The notes: a model not told the origin generated them from the sequence alone. A stretch of DNA of 36,070 nucleotides from Rhizobium sp. Q54 (GCA_945870035.1 CAMBQQ010000036.1:1-36070), one strand, 5' to 3'; positions 22,793 through 31,595 are shown, counted from the stretch's first letter. Program-made: numbers and translations.

Positions 22793-24316
22793 ATGGCATT
22801 GCATCAAGATCAGGCAGACAGCGGCGCCGATGCCGCTTTCGGTCGCATCGAGCGTGAGAACCAGTTGATCCTGCGCGCCGCCGGCGAAGGCATTTATGGC
22901 GTTAATGCCGAAGGCAAGACCACCTTCGTCAACCCGGCGGCGGAAAGGATGCTGGGGTGGAAGGCGGAGGACATCGTCGGCCAGGACATGCACACCCTCG
23001 TGCATCACACTCATCCGGACGGCACACATTATCACGACCACGAATGCCCGATCTACGCGGCGTTCCGCGACGGCGCCGTGCACCAGGTCGATCATGAAAA
23101 GTTCTTCCGCAAGGATGGCTCATCCTTTTGGGTCGACTACACATCAACGCCGATCCGCGACAACGGCGTCTTGATCGGCGCGGTCATCGTGTTCCGCGAC
23201 GTCACGCAACGCCATGAGGCGGACGAGAAGCTGCGCGCCGCGCACGAGGAGGTGAACCGGCTACGCAAGCGTCTCGAATTGGAGAATGCCTATCTGCAAG
23301 AAGAAATCCGCATCGACGGCAATCACCACGGCATCATCGGCCGCAGCGCCGCGATCCAGCAGACCTTGCGGCAGGTCGAACTGGTGGCGCCGACCGACGC
23401 CACCGTGCTGATTACCGGCGAAAGCGGCACCGGCAAAGAATTGGTGGCGCGCGCCATTCACGACGCCAGCAAGCGCGGCAACCGGCCGCTGATCCGCGCC
23501 AACTGCGCGACGATTGCCGCTGATCTGTTCGAAAGCGAGTTCTTCGGCCACGCCAAAGGCGCCTTCCCCGGCGCGCTGCGCGACCGCATTGGCCGGTTCG
23601 AACTGGCCGATGGCGGCACACTATTTCTCGACGAGGTCGGTGAGATCCCCCTCGAACTGCAAGGCAAGCTGTTGCGGGTTTTGCAGGAGGGGCAGTTCGA
23701 GCGCGTCGGCGAAGTGCGCACGCGCGATGTCGATGTCCGCGTCATCGCCGCCACCAACCGCGACCTGAAGGCGCTGGTGCGGCGTGGCCGCTTCCGCGAA
23801 GACCTCTACTTCCGGCTTAACGTCTTTCCGGTCGATCTGGTGCCGTTGCGCGAGCGCACCGACGACATCCCACCACTGGCCATGCATCTGCTGCGGCAGG
23901 CCTGCAAGAAGCTCAAGACCGGCGAACTGCGCCTGACCGAGGGCGACGCGCGCCGGTTGTCGCACTACGTCTGGCCTGGCAATGTGCGCGAATTGCAAAA
24001 CGTCATCGAGCGCGCCGCGATCCTGGCGCGGCAGGGCCGCGTGCGTATCGACCTGCCCGATCTGCCCTCGGGTTCCTATGCCGGCAAACGCGCGACGCCG
24101 GCGGCGGGCAAGCAAACGATACTCACCGAGGATGACCGTCGCGAGCGCGACCGCGTCAATATACTAGCGGCGCTGGAAGCGACCGGCGGCAAGATTTTCG
24201 GCCAAGGGGGAGCGGCCGAATTGCTCGACGTCAAGCCGACCACCCTCGCCTCGCGGATCAAGACACTTGGCATCCGTTTCGACCGGGACGGCCGGCGGGA
24301 CGCGCCCGCGTCATAG
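22793..24316 (+). CDS. Sigma-54-dependent activator (PAS-AAA+-Fis) with GAFPGA loop; probable regulator of the cyanate operon
   Basis: The 507-residue activator has a PAS domain (~20-145) with a His-rich segment ([19 protein letters not shown]). A short coiled linker (~148-172) follows, then the AAA+ domain (~185-415): Walker A GESGTGKE (209-216), Walker [13 protein letters not shown], and [14 protein letters not shown]. The C-terminal Fis-like HTH (~465-500) contains [19 protein letters not shown]. The sigma-54 contact loop, normally GAFTGA, is GAFPGA here (256-261; Pro259 encoded CCC at 23567-23569). GAAGGGG precedes the ATG. The gene diverges from cynABD-cynS, which has a clear RpoN promoter. 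There is no receiver domain, so the PAS domain probably senses a ligand or redox state directly. Confidence 0.93.
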   Translation: MALHQDQADSGADAAFGRIERENQLILRAAGEGIYGVNAEGKTTFVNPAAERMLGWKAEDIVGQDMHTLVHHTHPDGTHYHDHECPIYAAFRDGAVHQVDHEKFFRKDGSSFWVDYTSTPIRDNGVLIGAVIVFRDVTQRHEADEKLRAAHEEVNRLRKRLELENAYLQEEIRIDGNHHGIIGRSAAIQQTLRQVELVAPTDATVLITGESGTGKELVARAIHDASKRGNRPLIRANCATIAADLFESEFFGHAKGAFPGALRDRIGRFELADGGTLFLDEVGEIPLELQGKLLRVLQEGQFERVGEVRTRDVDVRVIAATNRDLKALVRRGRFREDLYFRLNVFPVDLVPLRERTDDIPPLAMHLLRQACKKLKTGELRLTEGDARRLSHYVWPGNVRELQNVIERAAILARQGRVRIDLPDLPSGSYAGKRATPAAGKQTILTEDDRRERDRVNILAALEATGGKIFGQGGAAELLDVKPTTLASRIKTLGIRFDRDGRRDAPAS

Positions 24317-24389
24317 CCGGCATCTTTCGTGGCCCCTTAAGGTTTTCATGACCAGCGTCTACAATGGGCAAAATTGCCGGAGACATGCC

Positions 24390-25478
24390 ATGCACGATCG
24401 ATCGCACCGTGGGGAGACTTCCATCGCGCAGCCATTGCCGAACGATCCGGTGGCGACGCCCTGTTTCGTCGTTGTCGAAGAAAATGTGCAGCATAATCTG
24501 GAGCGGACGGCGCAGGCTTGCGGCGGCGTTCAACGCCTGATGCCGCATGTGAAAACCCATCGCGCGCCGTGGATTGTCGAACTTCTGCTGGCGCAGGGCG
24601 TCACGGCGTTCAAATGCGCCACGCCGGCGGAAGTCGACATGGTCCTGGCCGCCGGCGCCAAGCAGGTGACATGGGCCTATCCGACATCCAACTCATTCAA
24701 TATCCGCCGCTTTATCGACGCGGCGCGGCAGTGTCCGGAGGCAGTTCTGTCGGGAATGGTCGACTCCGAACGCGGACTCGAAGTCTGGCGGGCCGAATTG
24801 CAGGATGCGCCGGAAAACCTGCGGCTATGGGTCGATCTCGACCCCGGCCTTGGCCGCACCGGCATTGCCATGGACGCCTCCGCGTTGAAGCTGGCGCGCG
24901 CGGTGCATCGGCTCGGCCGGCTAGCCGGCTTCCACGTTTACGATGGCCACGTCACCGGCGATCGCGACGAGCGGCAGGAGAAGGTCCTCGCGACCGCCGA
25001 GATCGTCCGCTCGCTGAAGGAGGTTCTGGCCGGCGAAAAAATAGAGTGCGCGATCATCGCCGGCGGCAGCTACACGTTCGACCTGTGGCCTCGCGATCTG
25101 ACGCAGTTTGTCTCGCCGGGAAGCTGGACCTATTCAAGCGCACAGCACGACATCGAACTGGCCGACCTGGAATGGCGGCCGGCGGCTTTCGTCCTGGCGA
25201 CGGTACTTTCGGTGCACAAAGGCACGGCCACGCTTGATGCCGGCAGCAAAGCCATCTCACCCGACAAGCCGATGGCGGAGCGGTTTCGCTGGGACGGCCG
25301 CATTGTCTTGATGAATGAGGAACACGTCATCGTCGAGAGCGCGGGCTTGCAGGTCGGCGACCGCGTGCTACTGATGCCGCAGCATGCGTGCACCACGGCC
25401 TATTTGTACGATACCGCTTTAGTGCGAACCCTCGCCGGCGGCTGGGAAACACGGCCACAACTCGGGTCCGCGCGCTAG
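24390..25478 (+). CDS. Fold-type III PLP enzyme, D-threonine aldolase / D-serine dehydratase-like
   Basis: The 362-residue protein has the alanine-racemase-like N-terminal barrel. TPCFVVVEENVQHNL leads to MPHVKTHRAP, whose Lys should bind PLP, and DLDPGLGRTGI and GFHVYDGHVTG follow. The C-terminal b-domain ends in MPQHACTTAYLYD; the His and Cys of this motif bind the divalent metal in D-threonine aldolase and D-serine dehydratase. The reaction is thus retro-aldol cleavage or dehydration of a D-3-hydroxy amino acid. I prefer ATG 24390 with GGAGA seven bases upstream; ATG 24348 is an alternative. It follows the activator gene on the same strand but shares no obvious pathway with cyanate. Confidence 0.9.
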   Translation: MHDRSHRGETSIAQPLPNDPVATPCFVVVEENVQHNLERTAQACGGVQRLMPHVKTHRAPWIVELLLAQGVTAFKCATPAEVDMVLAAGAKQVTWAYPTSNSFNIRRFIDAARQCPEAVLSGMVDSERGLEVWRAELQDAPENLRLWVDLDPGLGRTGIAMDASALKLARAVHRLGRLAGFHVYDGHVTGDRDERQEKVLATAEIVRSLKEVLAGEKIECAIIAGGSYTFDLWPRDLTQFVSPGSWTYSSAQHDIELADLEWRPAAFVLATVLSVHKGTATLDAGSKAISPDKPMAERFRWDGRIVLMNEEHVIVESAGLQVGDRVLLMPQHACTTAYLYDTALVRTLAGGWETRPQLGSAR

Positions 25479-25500
25479 AGCTTCCGCCGACTAAAAACTT

Positions 25501-26532
25501 TTACATTTCCCGCCGCACAATAGCGGCCCCTTCGACCATCGCCTTGAGCTTGCCGAAAGCGATGTCGCGCGGCAAATACTTCATGCCGCAATCGGGCGCC
25601 GGCACGAGCCGCTCCGGACTCATGAATTCCAACCCCTTGCGCATGCGCGCCGCCACGGTTTCCGGCGTCTCGATGTTCAAATCGTCCAGGTTGAGAACGC
25701 CGAGCATGATCTTCTTCGGCGCCATGTCTGTCAGCACGCCAAGGTCGATGTTCGGCTGCGCCGCTTCGATTGAAATCGTGCCGGCGACAGTGTCCGCGAG
25801 TTCAGCCAGAAAGGCATAGTGCTGCGGCTTGTTATCGCCCGGAACGACCGCCGCATAGCCAAAGCATAGATGAACGACGGTCGGCACGGTGATCCCCTGC
25901 AACGCCCGATTGATCGCCTTGACCGCGTAGCGCCGCGCCTCCTCGGGATTGTTGCGCACCCAGGGCTCGTCGAGCTGGATGACATCGGCACCGGCCTCGA
26001 CCAGCGCCAGCGCTTCCTCGTTCACGGCAGCGGCCATATCCATGGCAAGCGCTTCCGCATCGTTGTAGTGCTCGTCATGCGCCTGCTGGCCCATCGTGAA
26101 CGGCCCCGGCAGCGTGATCTTGGCGATCCGGTCGGTGTTGCGGCGCAGAAACTGCATGTCGCGGACCTCGACCGGGCCCGGCCGCTTGATCTTGCCGATC
26201 ACGCGCGGCACTGGCGTCATTTGCCCGGAGCGCGCCTTGACGAAACCGGGCCTGCTGATGTCGATGCCCTCAAGCGCGGTGGCAAAGCGGTTCGAATAGC
26301 TTTCGCGCCGCATTTCACCGTCGGTGATGACGTCGATCCCCGCCCGCTCCATATCGCGGATCGCGACAATCGTTGCGTCGTCCTGCGCCTGCTCCAGCCA
26401 TTGCGCCGGCACGCGCCACATCTCCGGCATGCGCACACGCGGCACGACTTTCGACAGCATTTCGCGGTCGACCAGCCAATCGGGTTGCGGATAGCTGCCG
26501 ACGACGGTGGTCGGAAACAATTTATCGGCCAT
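25501..26532 (-). CDS. Short MetE-like (cobalamin-independent methionine synthase II family) methyltransferase
   Basis: The 343-residue protein corresponds to the C-terminal catalytic barrel of MetE and lacks the N-terminal barrel. TTVVGSYPQP starts the barrel. The zinc ligands are present as H221 and C223 (VHLCFGY), E256 (ISIEAAQP) and C315 (APDCGMK). LPGPFTM and IQLDEPW are family segments. Zn-thiolate methyl transfer is therefore likely. Core MetE relatives use methylcobalamin or unusual methyl donors, so methyl-folate dependence cannot be assumed. It is the last gene after an ABC transporter, 26 bases below a permease gene, so its substrate may be imported by that system. ATG 26532 is chosen for the GGAG upstream. 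Confidence 0.88.
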   Translation of the reverse strand: MADKLFPTTVVGSYPQPDWLVDREMLSKVVPRVRMPEMWRVPAQWLEQAQDDATIVAIRDMERAGIDVITDGEMRRESYSNRFATALEGIDISRPGFVKARSGQMTPVPRVIGKIKRPGPVEVRDMQFLRRNTDRIAKITLPGPFTMGQQAHDEHYNDAEALAMDMAAAVNEEALALVEAGADVIQLDEPWVRNNPEEARRYAVKAINRALQGITVPTVVHLCFGYAAVVPGDNKPQHYAFLAELADTVAGTISIEAAQPNIDLGVLTDMAPKKIMLGVLNLDDLNIETPETVAARMRKGLEFMSPERLVPAPDCGMKYLPRDIAFGKLKAMVEGAAIVRREM

Positions 26533-26558
26533 TGCGATCTCCAGAGGGCGGGCAAAAG

Positions 26559-27362
26559 TTAAACGGTGGCCAGGCGCGCGGGCGCCGCCGCTTCCGGCGA
26601 CGCGGTGCGCCGGCCGGCCGTCTGCCAAACCAACGTGCGGCGTTCGACTGCGCGCACGATGATATCGAAAACGACCGACAGGGCGAGGACGACAATGATC
26701 GCGGCAAAGACGCGCGGGCTGTCGAGAATGGTGCGATTCATCGTCACCAGATAGCCGATGCCGCTGGCGGACGTCAGCATCTCGGAAACGACGACACCGA
26801 TAATGGTCAGCGCGCCGCCAAGACGAAGGCCGGCCAGCACGGTCGGGATCGATGCCGGAATGATGACGCGCGCAATCATCTGCGGCAGCGTCGCGCCCAT
26901 GCTGCGGGCGGCCAGCAGATACTGCTCATCGATGGTGCGAATGCCGGCCGCGGTCGACAGCATCACCGGGAAGAAGCCGTAGACGCCGGCAAAGGCGATC
27001 TTGGATTCCGAGCCAATGCCGAACCAGGCGGTGAAGATCGGATAAAGAATGACGATCGGTACCGCATAGAGGCTGGAGAACACCGGCAGCATCAGATTTC
27101 GCATAGTCGCGACGCCGCCGACGATGGCGCCGGTCAGAATGCCGACCCCGCAGGCAATCAGCATGGCAACGGCAACCTCATAGAGCGTCACCAGCAGTGC
27201 GGCGCCATAGATCGAGCGGTCGAGCCACAGCACCGCGAGCGTCTTGGTAAGAGGTGGCACGAACAATTCCGGCAGCAGACCGAATCGCGGCACAGCTTCC
27301 CACAGAACGAGCAGCCCAAGTCCAATCAGGCGGCGGACGGTGCGCGGCGACGGGCGGGTCAT
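26559..27362 (-). CDS. NitT/TauT-type ABC transporter permease (second permease of the operon)
   Basis: The 267-residue membrane protein has five or six helices and the BPD_transp_1 core, with the EAA loop around EQYLLAARSMGATLPQMIARVIIPASIPTV. It resembles SsuC/TauC/ThiX permeases. GAGGAC precedes the ATG. It lies ten bases below the ATPase gene. The operon encodes another, clearly different permease (28158-28910), so the transporter may use a heterodimer, which is less common in this family. The C-terminal tail (RRTASPEAAAPARLATV) is probably cytoplasmic. Confidence 0.9.
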   Translation of the reverse strand: MTRPSPRTVRRLIGLGLLVLWEAVPRFGLLPELFVPPLTKTLAVLWLDRSIYGAALLVTLYEVAVAMLIACGVGILTGAIVGGVATMRNLMLPVFSSLYAVPIVILYPIFTAWFGIGSESKIAFAGVYGFFPVMLSTAAGIRTIDEQYLLAARSMGATLPQMIARVIIPASIPTVLAGLRLGGALTIIGVVVSEMLTSASGIGYLVTMNRTILDSPRVFAAIIVVLALSVVFDIIVRAVERRTLVWQTAGRRTASPEAAAPARLATV

Positions 27363-27372
27363 GGCGGCGTCC

Positions 27373-28179
27373 TCACGGCACGTCGCGGATCTGATGCCAG
27401 ACCCGCTCGCGTAAAGCGCCGAACACGTCGGTCGCCATCATCTGGTAGGTGCGCGGGCGTGGCAGGTCAATCGGAACGCGGTCGAGAATACGGCCCGGCC
27501 TGGCCGACATGACGATAACCTCGTCGGCGAGATAAACCGCTTCGGTCAGGCTATGCGTGATGAACACCACCGTCTTCGAGGTCTGCGACCATATGCGCAG
27601 CAACTCATGGCCCATGGTCATGCGCGTCTGCTCGTCGAGCGCCGCGAACGGTTCATCCATCAGCAAGACCGGCGGGTCCTGCACCAGTCCGCGCGCGATC
27701 GACACGCGCTGCTTCATCCCGCCGGACAGTTCATGCGGATAACGCCCGCCAAATCCGGAAAGACCGACGAGATTGAGCATCGCTTCGGCGCGGGCCCGCC
27801 GCTCGTCGCGCGGCGCGTTCTTGAGCACCAGCGGAAATTCGACGTTTTCGACGGCGGTGAGCCAAGGATACAGGCTCGCTTCCTGAAACACCACGCCGAC
27901 ACGGGACGGGTCCGGCGTTGCGATCGGACGGCCATCGACCAGAATCGTGCCGGACGTCTGCGTCCGCAGCCCGGCCAGCATCATCAAGAGCGAGGTCTTG
28001 CCGCATCCGGAGGGGCCGACAATCACCACGAAGCGGCCGGCGGGCACGGTCAGATCAATATCGGCGAGCGCCGGCACCGCGCCGTCGCGGCCGGCATAGA
28101 TATGTCCCAGACCACGCACTTCCACGGCCGCGCCTTGCGACTGTTCGCGCCCCGGGCTCAACTGCGCCATGTGCTGCAT
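27373..28179 (-). CDS. NitT/TauT-type ABC transporter ATPase
   Basis: The 268-residue ATPase has Walker A GPSGCGKT, a Q-loop (VVFQEASLYPWLTA), signature LSGGMKQR, Walker B VLLMDEPFAALD and the switch His (FITHSLTEA). It belongs with SsuB/TauB. The ATG at 28179 lies 22 bases inside the upstream permease gene, with GGAGG four bases before it. A second ATG three codons on is less well placed. It should energise the two neighbouring permeases. Confidence 0.93.
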   Translation of the reverse strand: MQHMAQLSPGREQSQGAAVEVRGLGHIYAGRDGAVPALADIDLTVPAGRFVVIVGPSGCGKTSLLMMLAGLRTQTSGTILVDGRPIATPDPSRVGVVFQEASLYPWLTAVENVEFPLVLKNAPRDERRARAEAMLNLVGLSGFGGRYPHELSGGMKQRVSIARGLVQDPPVLLMDEPFAALDEQTRMTMGHELLRIWSQTSKTVVFITHSLTEAVYLADEVIVMSARPGRILDRVPIDLPRPRTYQMMATDVFGALRERVWHQIRDVP

Positions 28180-28910
28180 CGAGCCTCCATATATCGCACC
28201 AATTCATTGAATGACATCGCCGCCACCGCCAGCACGACGACACCGGCGAACAGTTGCGGCAGCATGAAATTTTCACCCCAGTTCGCGATCATGTGTCCGA
28301 CGCCGGTTCGCGAGGCGTACATTTCCGCGATCATGACGCCGGTGAAATTGAAAATCATCGAGATGCGCAACGTCTCGAGCAGGATCGGCATCATGCTCGG
28401 GATGTAGATGCGGCGCAGGATCTGGGCGCGGGTCGCGCCATAGGATTGCGCCACCAGCACGTAATCGGCCTTGACCGATTCCACGGCCGCGCTGGCGCTC
28501 ATGATGACGATGAAAATCGTCGAGAAGGTCGCGTAAGCCACTTTCTGCTCGAAGCCGATACCAAAGGCGAGGATGAACATCGGCAGGAAAATCGATTTTG
28601 GAATGCTGAAAACATAAAACAGCATCGGCCGGAAGATCGCGCCAAAATAAGCGTGCTCGGCTGCGAGAACACCAATGGCGCCGCCAAGCGGCACGGCGAT
28701 GATGAAGGCAACCAGCACCTCCGCCGTCGTCACCAGCATCGCTTCGCGGAAATCGCCGCGACCGAGAATATCAAAGAGAGTATCGATCACCAGCGATAGT
28801 GGCGGCAACAGCATCGGGTTGACAATCCCGGTGCGTGGCAAGAACTCCCACGCACCGAGAAATACCGCCAGCAGCCCGATCCGGATCAGGATAACGGCTG
28901 CTGTGCTCAT
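28158..28910 (-). CDS. NitT/TauT-type ABC transporter permease (first permease of the operon)
   Basis: From ATG 28910 the product is 250 residues and fully membrane-like: an N-terminal helix (AVILIRIGLLAVFLGAWEF), then the BPD_transp_1 core. The EAA loop lies around DYVLVAQSYGATRAQILRRIYIPSMMPI. The open frame above 28910 overlaps the binding-protein gene region and is arginine-rich, so I left it out. Its 3' end overlaps the ATPase start. Its sequence differs widely from the permease at 26559-27362. Confidence 0.9.
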   Translation of the reverse strand: MSTAAVILIRIGLLAVFLGAWEFLPRTGIVNPMLLPPLSLVIDTLFDILGRGDFREAMLVTTAEVLVAFIIAVPLGGAIGVLAAEHAYFGAIFRPMLFYVFSIPKSIFLPMFILAFGIGFEQKVAYATFSTIFIVIMSASAAVESVKADYVLVAQSYGATRAQILRRIYIPSMMPILLETLRISMIFNFTGVMIAEMYASRTGVGHMIANWGENFMLPQLFAGVVVLAVAAMSFNELVRYMEARCSTWRS

Positions 28911-28962
28911 GGCGTTTTCATAGCTTGCGCTTGGTCTGCTATTGGCCTTCTTGCTCCACGGT

Positions 28963-29955
28963 CTATTTCGTCGGCACGGGCTTGAACTTGGTCGTATAGA
29001 TGGCCGAAACCGACGCAACGTCGGTCATGCCGACCAGTTTGGCCATGTCGAGGCCGCGCTGAACCAACTGTTCGTTCATTTCGCCGGTCGATGAAAGCTT
29101 CATGATATTGCCGTCAAGCTCAGCTTCGGCGATCGGCAGCGGAATCTCGTCGATTTCCGAAATGATCTTAATCGCCGCTTGACGGTTATCCTTGTTTTTA
29201 AGCCAGACCATGGCGCCGAACAAAGCGTTGTTGATCTTCTGGACCAGCTTCGGATTGTCGTCGACCAGTTTGTCGGGCGCAATCCAGACGCCGCTGAGAT
29301 GCTCCGGCACCGCCGTGCCGAAGTCGATCAGCGGGCGCACGCTCTTGTCCTGCAGCACTTTGTAGCTCAAGGGCGAATACAGAACGATGGCGTCGACATT
29401 GCCCGACAACAGGTTCGGAATGAGGCCACCACCGCCAAGCGGCACCGTCGTGAACTTCACCTTCTTGTCGTTTTGCGTCCACCGCGCGAGAATGTCCGTG
29501 GCGGAGCCGGCCGACGTGATCCCCACTTTCTTGCCTTCGAGTTCCGATGCGCTTTTGATCGGCGAGTCAGGCTTCACCATCAGATACCAGCCATTATAGC
29601 CAAGCCCGGCGGCCGAGATCGCCTTGGTCTTGACGCCTTTCTTGATGCCCGCCGCGACGATCGCAGTCGATCCAAGCGTCAGATCGGCGGCGCCGGCAGC
29701 GACCGCCTCGAACGCTTCCGCGCCGCCGCGATAAACGGTTAATTCCGCCGTGATGCCTTCTTTCGCGAACAGTTTCTGGCGCAGGGCCGTTTCCGCGATA
29801 ATCGTCGGATAATAGGTCTTGGTCGGCAGCGCCACGCGCACTTTTTCCTGTGCGACAGCGGACGAAGCGAATGCAATAGAAGTCGCAATGACGGCCACAC
29901 CGGCCGTCAGAAGAGAAAATCCAGTATACGAACGAATCCGAGCAATCGTCGTCAT
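28963..29955 (-). CDS. NMT1/SsuA-type ABC substrate-binding protein
   Basis: The protein has a Sec signal peptide (YTGFSLLTAGVAVIATSIAFASSAVAQ) and a mature domain of the NMT1/SsuA family: KVRVALPTKTYYPTIIAETAL, AADLTLGSTAIVAAG, and a GKKVGITSAGSATDIL hinge segment. I prefer ATG 29955 (330 residues) because GGGAGG at 29965-29970 directly abuts the ATG at 29964 but is nine bases from the one at 29955. The ligand is unknown. Aromatic carboxylates, sulfonates and pyrimidine precursors are all bound by relatives. It follows a 231-base gap containing a near-perfect palindrome and so may have its own promoter. Confidence 0.9.
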   Translation of the reverse strand: MTTIARIRSYTGFSLLTAGVAVIATSIAFASSAVAQEKVRVALPTKTYYPTIIAETALRQKLFAKEGITAELTVYRGGAEAFEAVAAGAADLTLGSTAIVAAGIKKGVKTKAISAAGLGYNGWYLMVKPDSPIKSASELEGKKVGITSAGSATDILARWTQNDKKVKFTTVPLGGGGLIPNLLSGNVDAIVLYSPLSYKVLQDKSVRPLIDFGTAVPEHLSGVWIAPDKLVDDNPKLVQKINNALFGAMVWLKNKDNRQAAIKIISEIDEIPLPIAEAELDGNIMKLSSTGEMNEQLVQRGLDMAKLVGMTDVASVSAIYTTKFKPVPTK

Positions 29956-30060
29956 AGGCGTCATCCTCCCGCTTGGGTTTCCTTAAGCCCGCGGACGTGC
30001 CTTGCATCTTGTCGATCGAGCAGGCTTCGCCCGCGCCAGCTTGCTAGCGCTTGCTTATAG

Positions 30061-30084
30061 TGTCAGTTAAAAATTTAAGTGACA
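30061..30084. promoter_or_regulatory. Near-perfect AT-rich palindrome, candidate operator before the ABC transporter genes
   Basis: Arms TGTCAGTTAAA (30061-30071) and TTTAAGTGACA (30074-30084) pair at ten of eleven positions around AA. The element stands out as AT-rich in GC-rich surroundings. It lies 106 bases upstream of the preferred binding-protein start, in the only sizeable gap of the leftward run. TGTCA/TGACA half-sites suit a dimeric repressor such as a GntR- or MarR-family protein; the LacI encoded at 33152 usually prefers CG-centred sites. The gap otherwise shows only short GCTTGCT repeats near 30040-30055. Confidence 0.5.
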
Positions 30085-30195
30085 AGGCACCGTCAAGGCC
30101 GGCCCACCACCAACATTCCCTGCCCACTGGCTGCAATACGCGCTCCATTGACGCAGGCACGCGTTGCCGCTCCCGATGCACGCTCAAATGCGCGT

Positions 30196-31176
30196 TCATG
30201 GGGCGACAATCGGCTGGCCGGCCAGTATCGCGGCTTTCACCTCGAGGCCTTGGAACAGACTGCCCTCCTCGAACCACGATTTCGGCGCCGGCGCACCCCA
30301 CAAGGTCTGGCGCTGCGGGTCTTTGAGATCCCATTTGATCGGCTCAAGGTCCGGATCGACGGTCTGGTAATCCGAGCAATAGATTTCAATGCGGTGACCA
30401 TCGGGATCGCGCAGGTACAGAAAGAAGGCGTTGGAGATGCCGTGGCGGCCCGGGCCGCGCTCGATATTCTGGAGATAGCCGGTCGTCGACATCAGATCGA
30501 GCAGATCGATGATGGCAATCGGATGCGGCACCCAGAAGGCGACATGATGCAGCCGCGGGCCGCGCCCATTGGTGAAGGCGATGTCGTGCACGCCGCCCTT
30601 GCGATGGGTCCATGCCGCCCACAGGCGGTGACTGACTTCGTCTTCGGTGTATTCAGTGACCCGAAAGCCGATCTCGTTGTAGAAGGCCACCGCCTCATCG
30701 ACGTCTGGCGAGAAGCAATTGAAATGATCGATGCGCAGCGGCTTGACGCCTTTGTACAGCGCATATTTCTGATGGATCGGCGGCAAGCGATCCATATGAG
30801 CGTAAAATTCCAGCGGAATGCCCTGCACATCGCAAGTGCGCAAGGTGCGCGACTGGAACGGCCGCTCGACCCAGTCGACCGGCAGCTTCCTCTCGCCAAA
30901 GAAGTGCGCGGCTTTATCGAGATCGTCTTCGCTGAAAAGCTTGAAACCGAGATGGCCGGCCCGCGCTTCCTTGCCTTGACGCAGCGTCATGCAATGATGG
31001 CCGCGCTCCTCAAGCGCCCGCAGATGAATTTCGCCCTTGTCTTCGTCCGTGACCTGCAGGCCGAGCGTATCGACGTAAAAGGCGCGGCTCCTGGCCAGAT
31101 CGGTCACCGTCAGCTCGACATGACTCAATCGAACGATATTGAAGGGCGGGTACAGATTGGGCGCAGGAACGGGCAT
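30196..31176 (-). CDS. hpaD: Homoprotocatechuate (3,4-dihydroxyphenylacetate) 2,3-dioxygenase
   Basis: The 326-residue protein is a type I extradiol dioxygenase with two vicinal-oxygen-chelate repeats. It follows known HPCD enzymes over long stretches (RIDHFN, LHHVAFW, IERGPGRHGISNAF, LRDPDGHRIEIYC). The Fe(II)/Mn(II) ligands are H151, one of H210/H211, and E264, with spacing close to H155, H214 and E267 of Brevibacterium HPCD. It cleaves the ring next to the diol to give 5-carboxymethyl-2-hydroxymuconate semialdehyde if the substrate is homoprotocatechuate. The isomerase HpaF lies 23 bases upstream in the same run. The dehydrogenase HpaE that should act between them is not in the window. Confidence 0.9.
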   Translation of the reverse strand: MPVPAPNLYPPFNIVRLSHVELTVTDLARSRAFYVDTLGLQVTDEDKGEIHLRALEERGHHCMTLRQGKEARAGHLGFKLFSEDDLDKAAHFFGERKLPVDWVERPFQSRTLRTCDVQGIPLEFYAHMDRLPPIHQKYALYKGVKPLRIDHFNCFSPDVDEAVAFYNEIGFRVTEYTEDEVSHRLWAAWTHRKGGVHDIAFTNGRGPRLHHVAFWVPHPIAIIDLLDLMSTTGYLQNIERGPGRHGISNAFFLYLRDPDGHRIEIYCSDYQTVDPDLEPIKWDLKDPQRQTLWGAPAPKSWFEEGSLFQGLEVKAAILAGQPIVAP

Positions 31177-31199
31177 GACTTGGCGTCCTCGGATGAATT

Positions 31200-31595
31200 C
31201 TACTTTCGCTTAAATGCCCGCGTGCGCGGATGGATGGCGTTTTTCTTCCAGCTCATATCGCCATCAATCTCGACGATCTCAAACGACAGCGCGAAATGCG
31301 GCTTGGCGAGCAACGGCGCGAAGTGACGGTCGGCGGCGGCAAAGATTGCTTCGCCGATTGCCATTTTGTCGGCAGTGCTCCGCCCGCGGCCGAGCCGCAA
31401 GGTGATGTGCGCGAAAGAGTTTTCCGGCAGTCTGTCGGCGACAGCATAGTGTTCGCAAGCGACTGCGCGGACCCGGATGGCGCCGAGTTCGAAAAACCCG
31501 GTGGCGAGCGCGGCCGCGTGGATGACATCGCATAGGCCCTGAACGTCGCTTTGGGCATTCAGGTTGGCGGAATGCTCAATGGTCAAATGCGGCAT
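31200..31595 (-). CDS. hpaF: 5-carboxymethyl-2-hydroxymuconate delta-isomerase
   Basis: The 131-residue protein belongs to the tautomerase superfamily CHMI group: MPHLTIEHSANL at the N-terminus with Pro2 as the expected catalytic base after Met removal, FAHITLRLGRGRS in the middle, and FALSFEIVEI near the end. It would convert the keto/enol form of 5-carboxymethyl-2-hydroxymuconate, two steps after HpaD. Proximity to hpaD (23 bases) supports the pathway. The basic C-terminal tail (HPRTRAFKRK) is a few residues longer than in E. coli HpcD. Confidence 0.88.
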   Translation of the reverse strand: MPHLTIEHSANLNAQSDVQGLCDVIHAAALATGFFELGAIRVRAVACEHYAVADRLPENSFAHITLRLGRGRSTADKMAIGEAIFAAADRHFAPLLAKPHFALSFEIVEIDGDMSWKKNAIHPRTRAFKRK

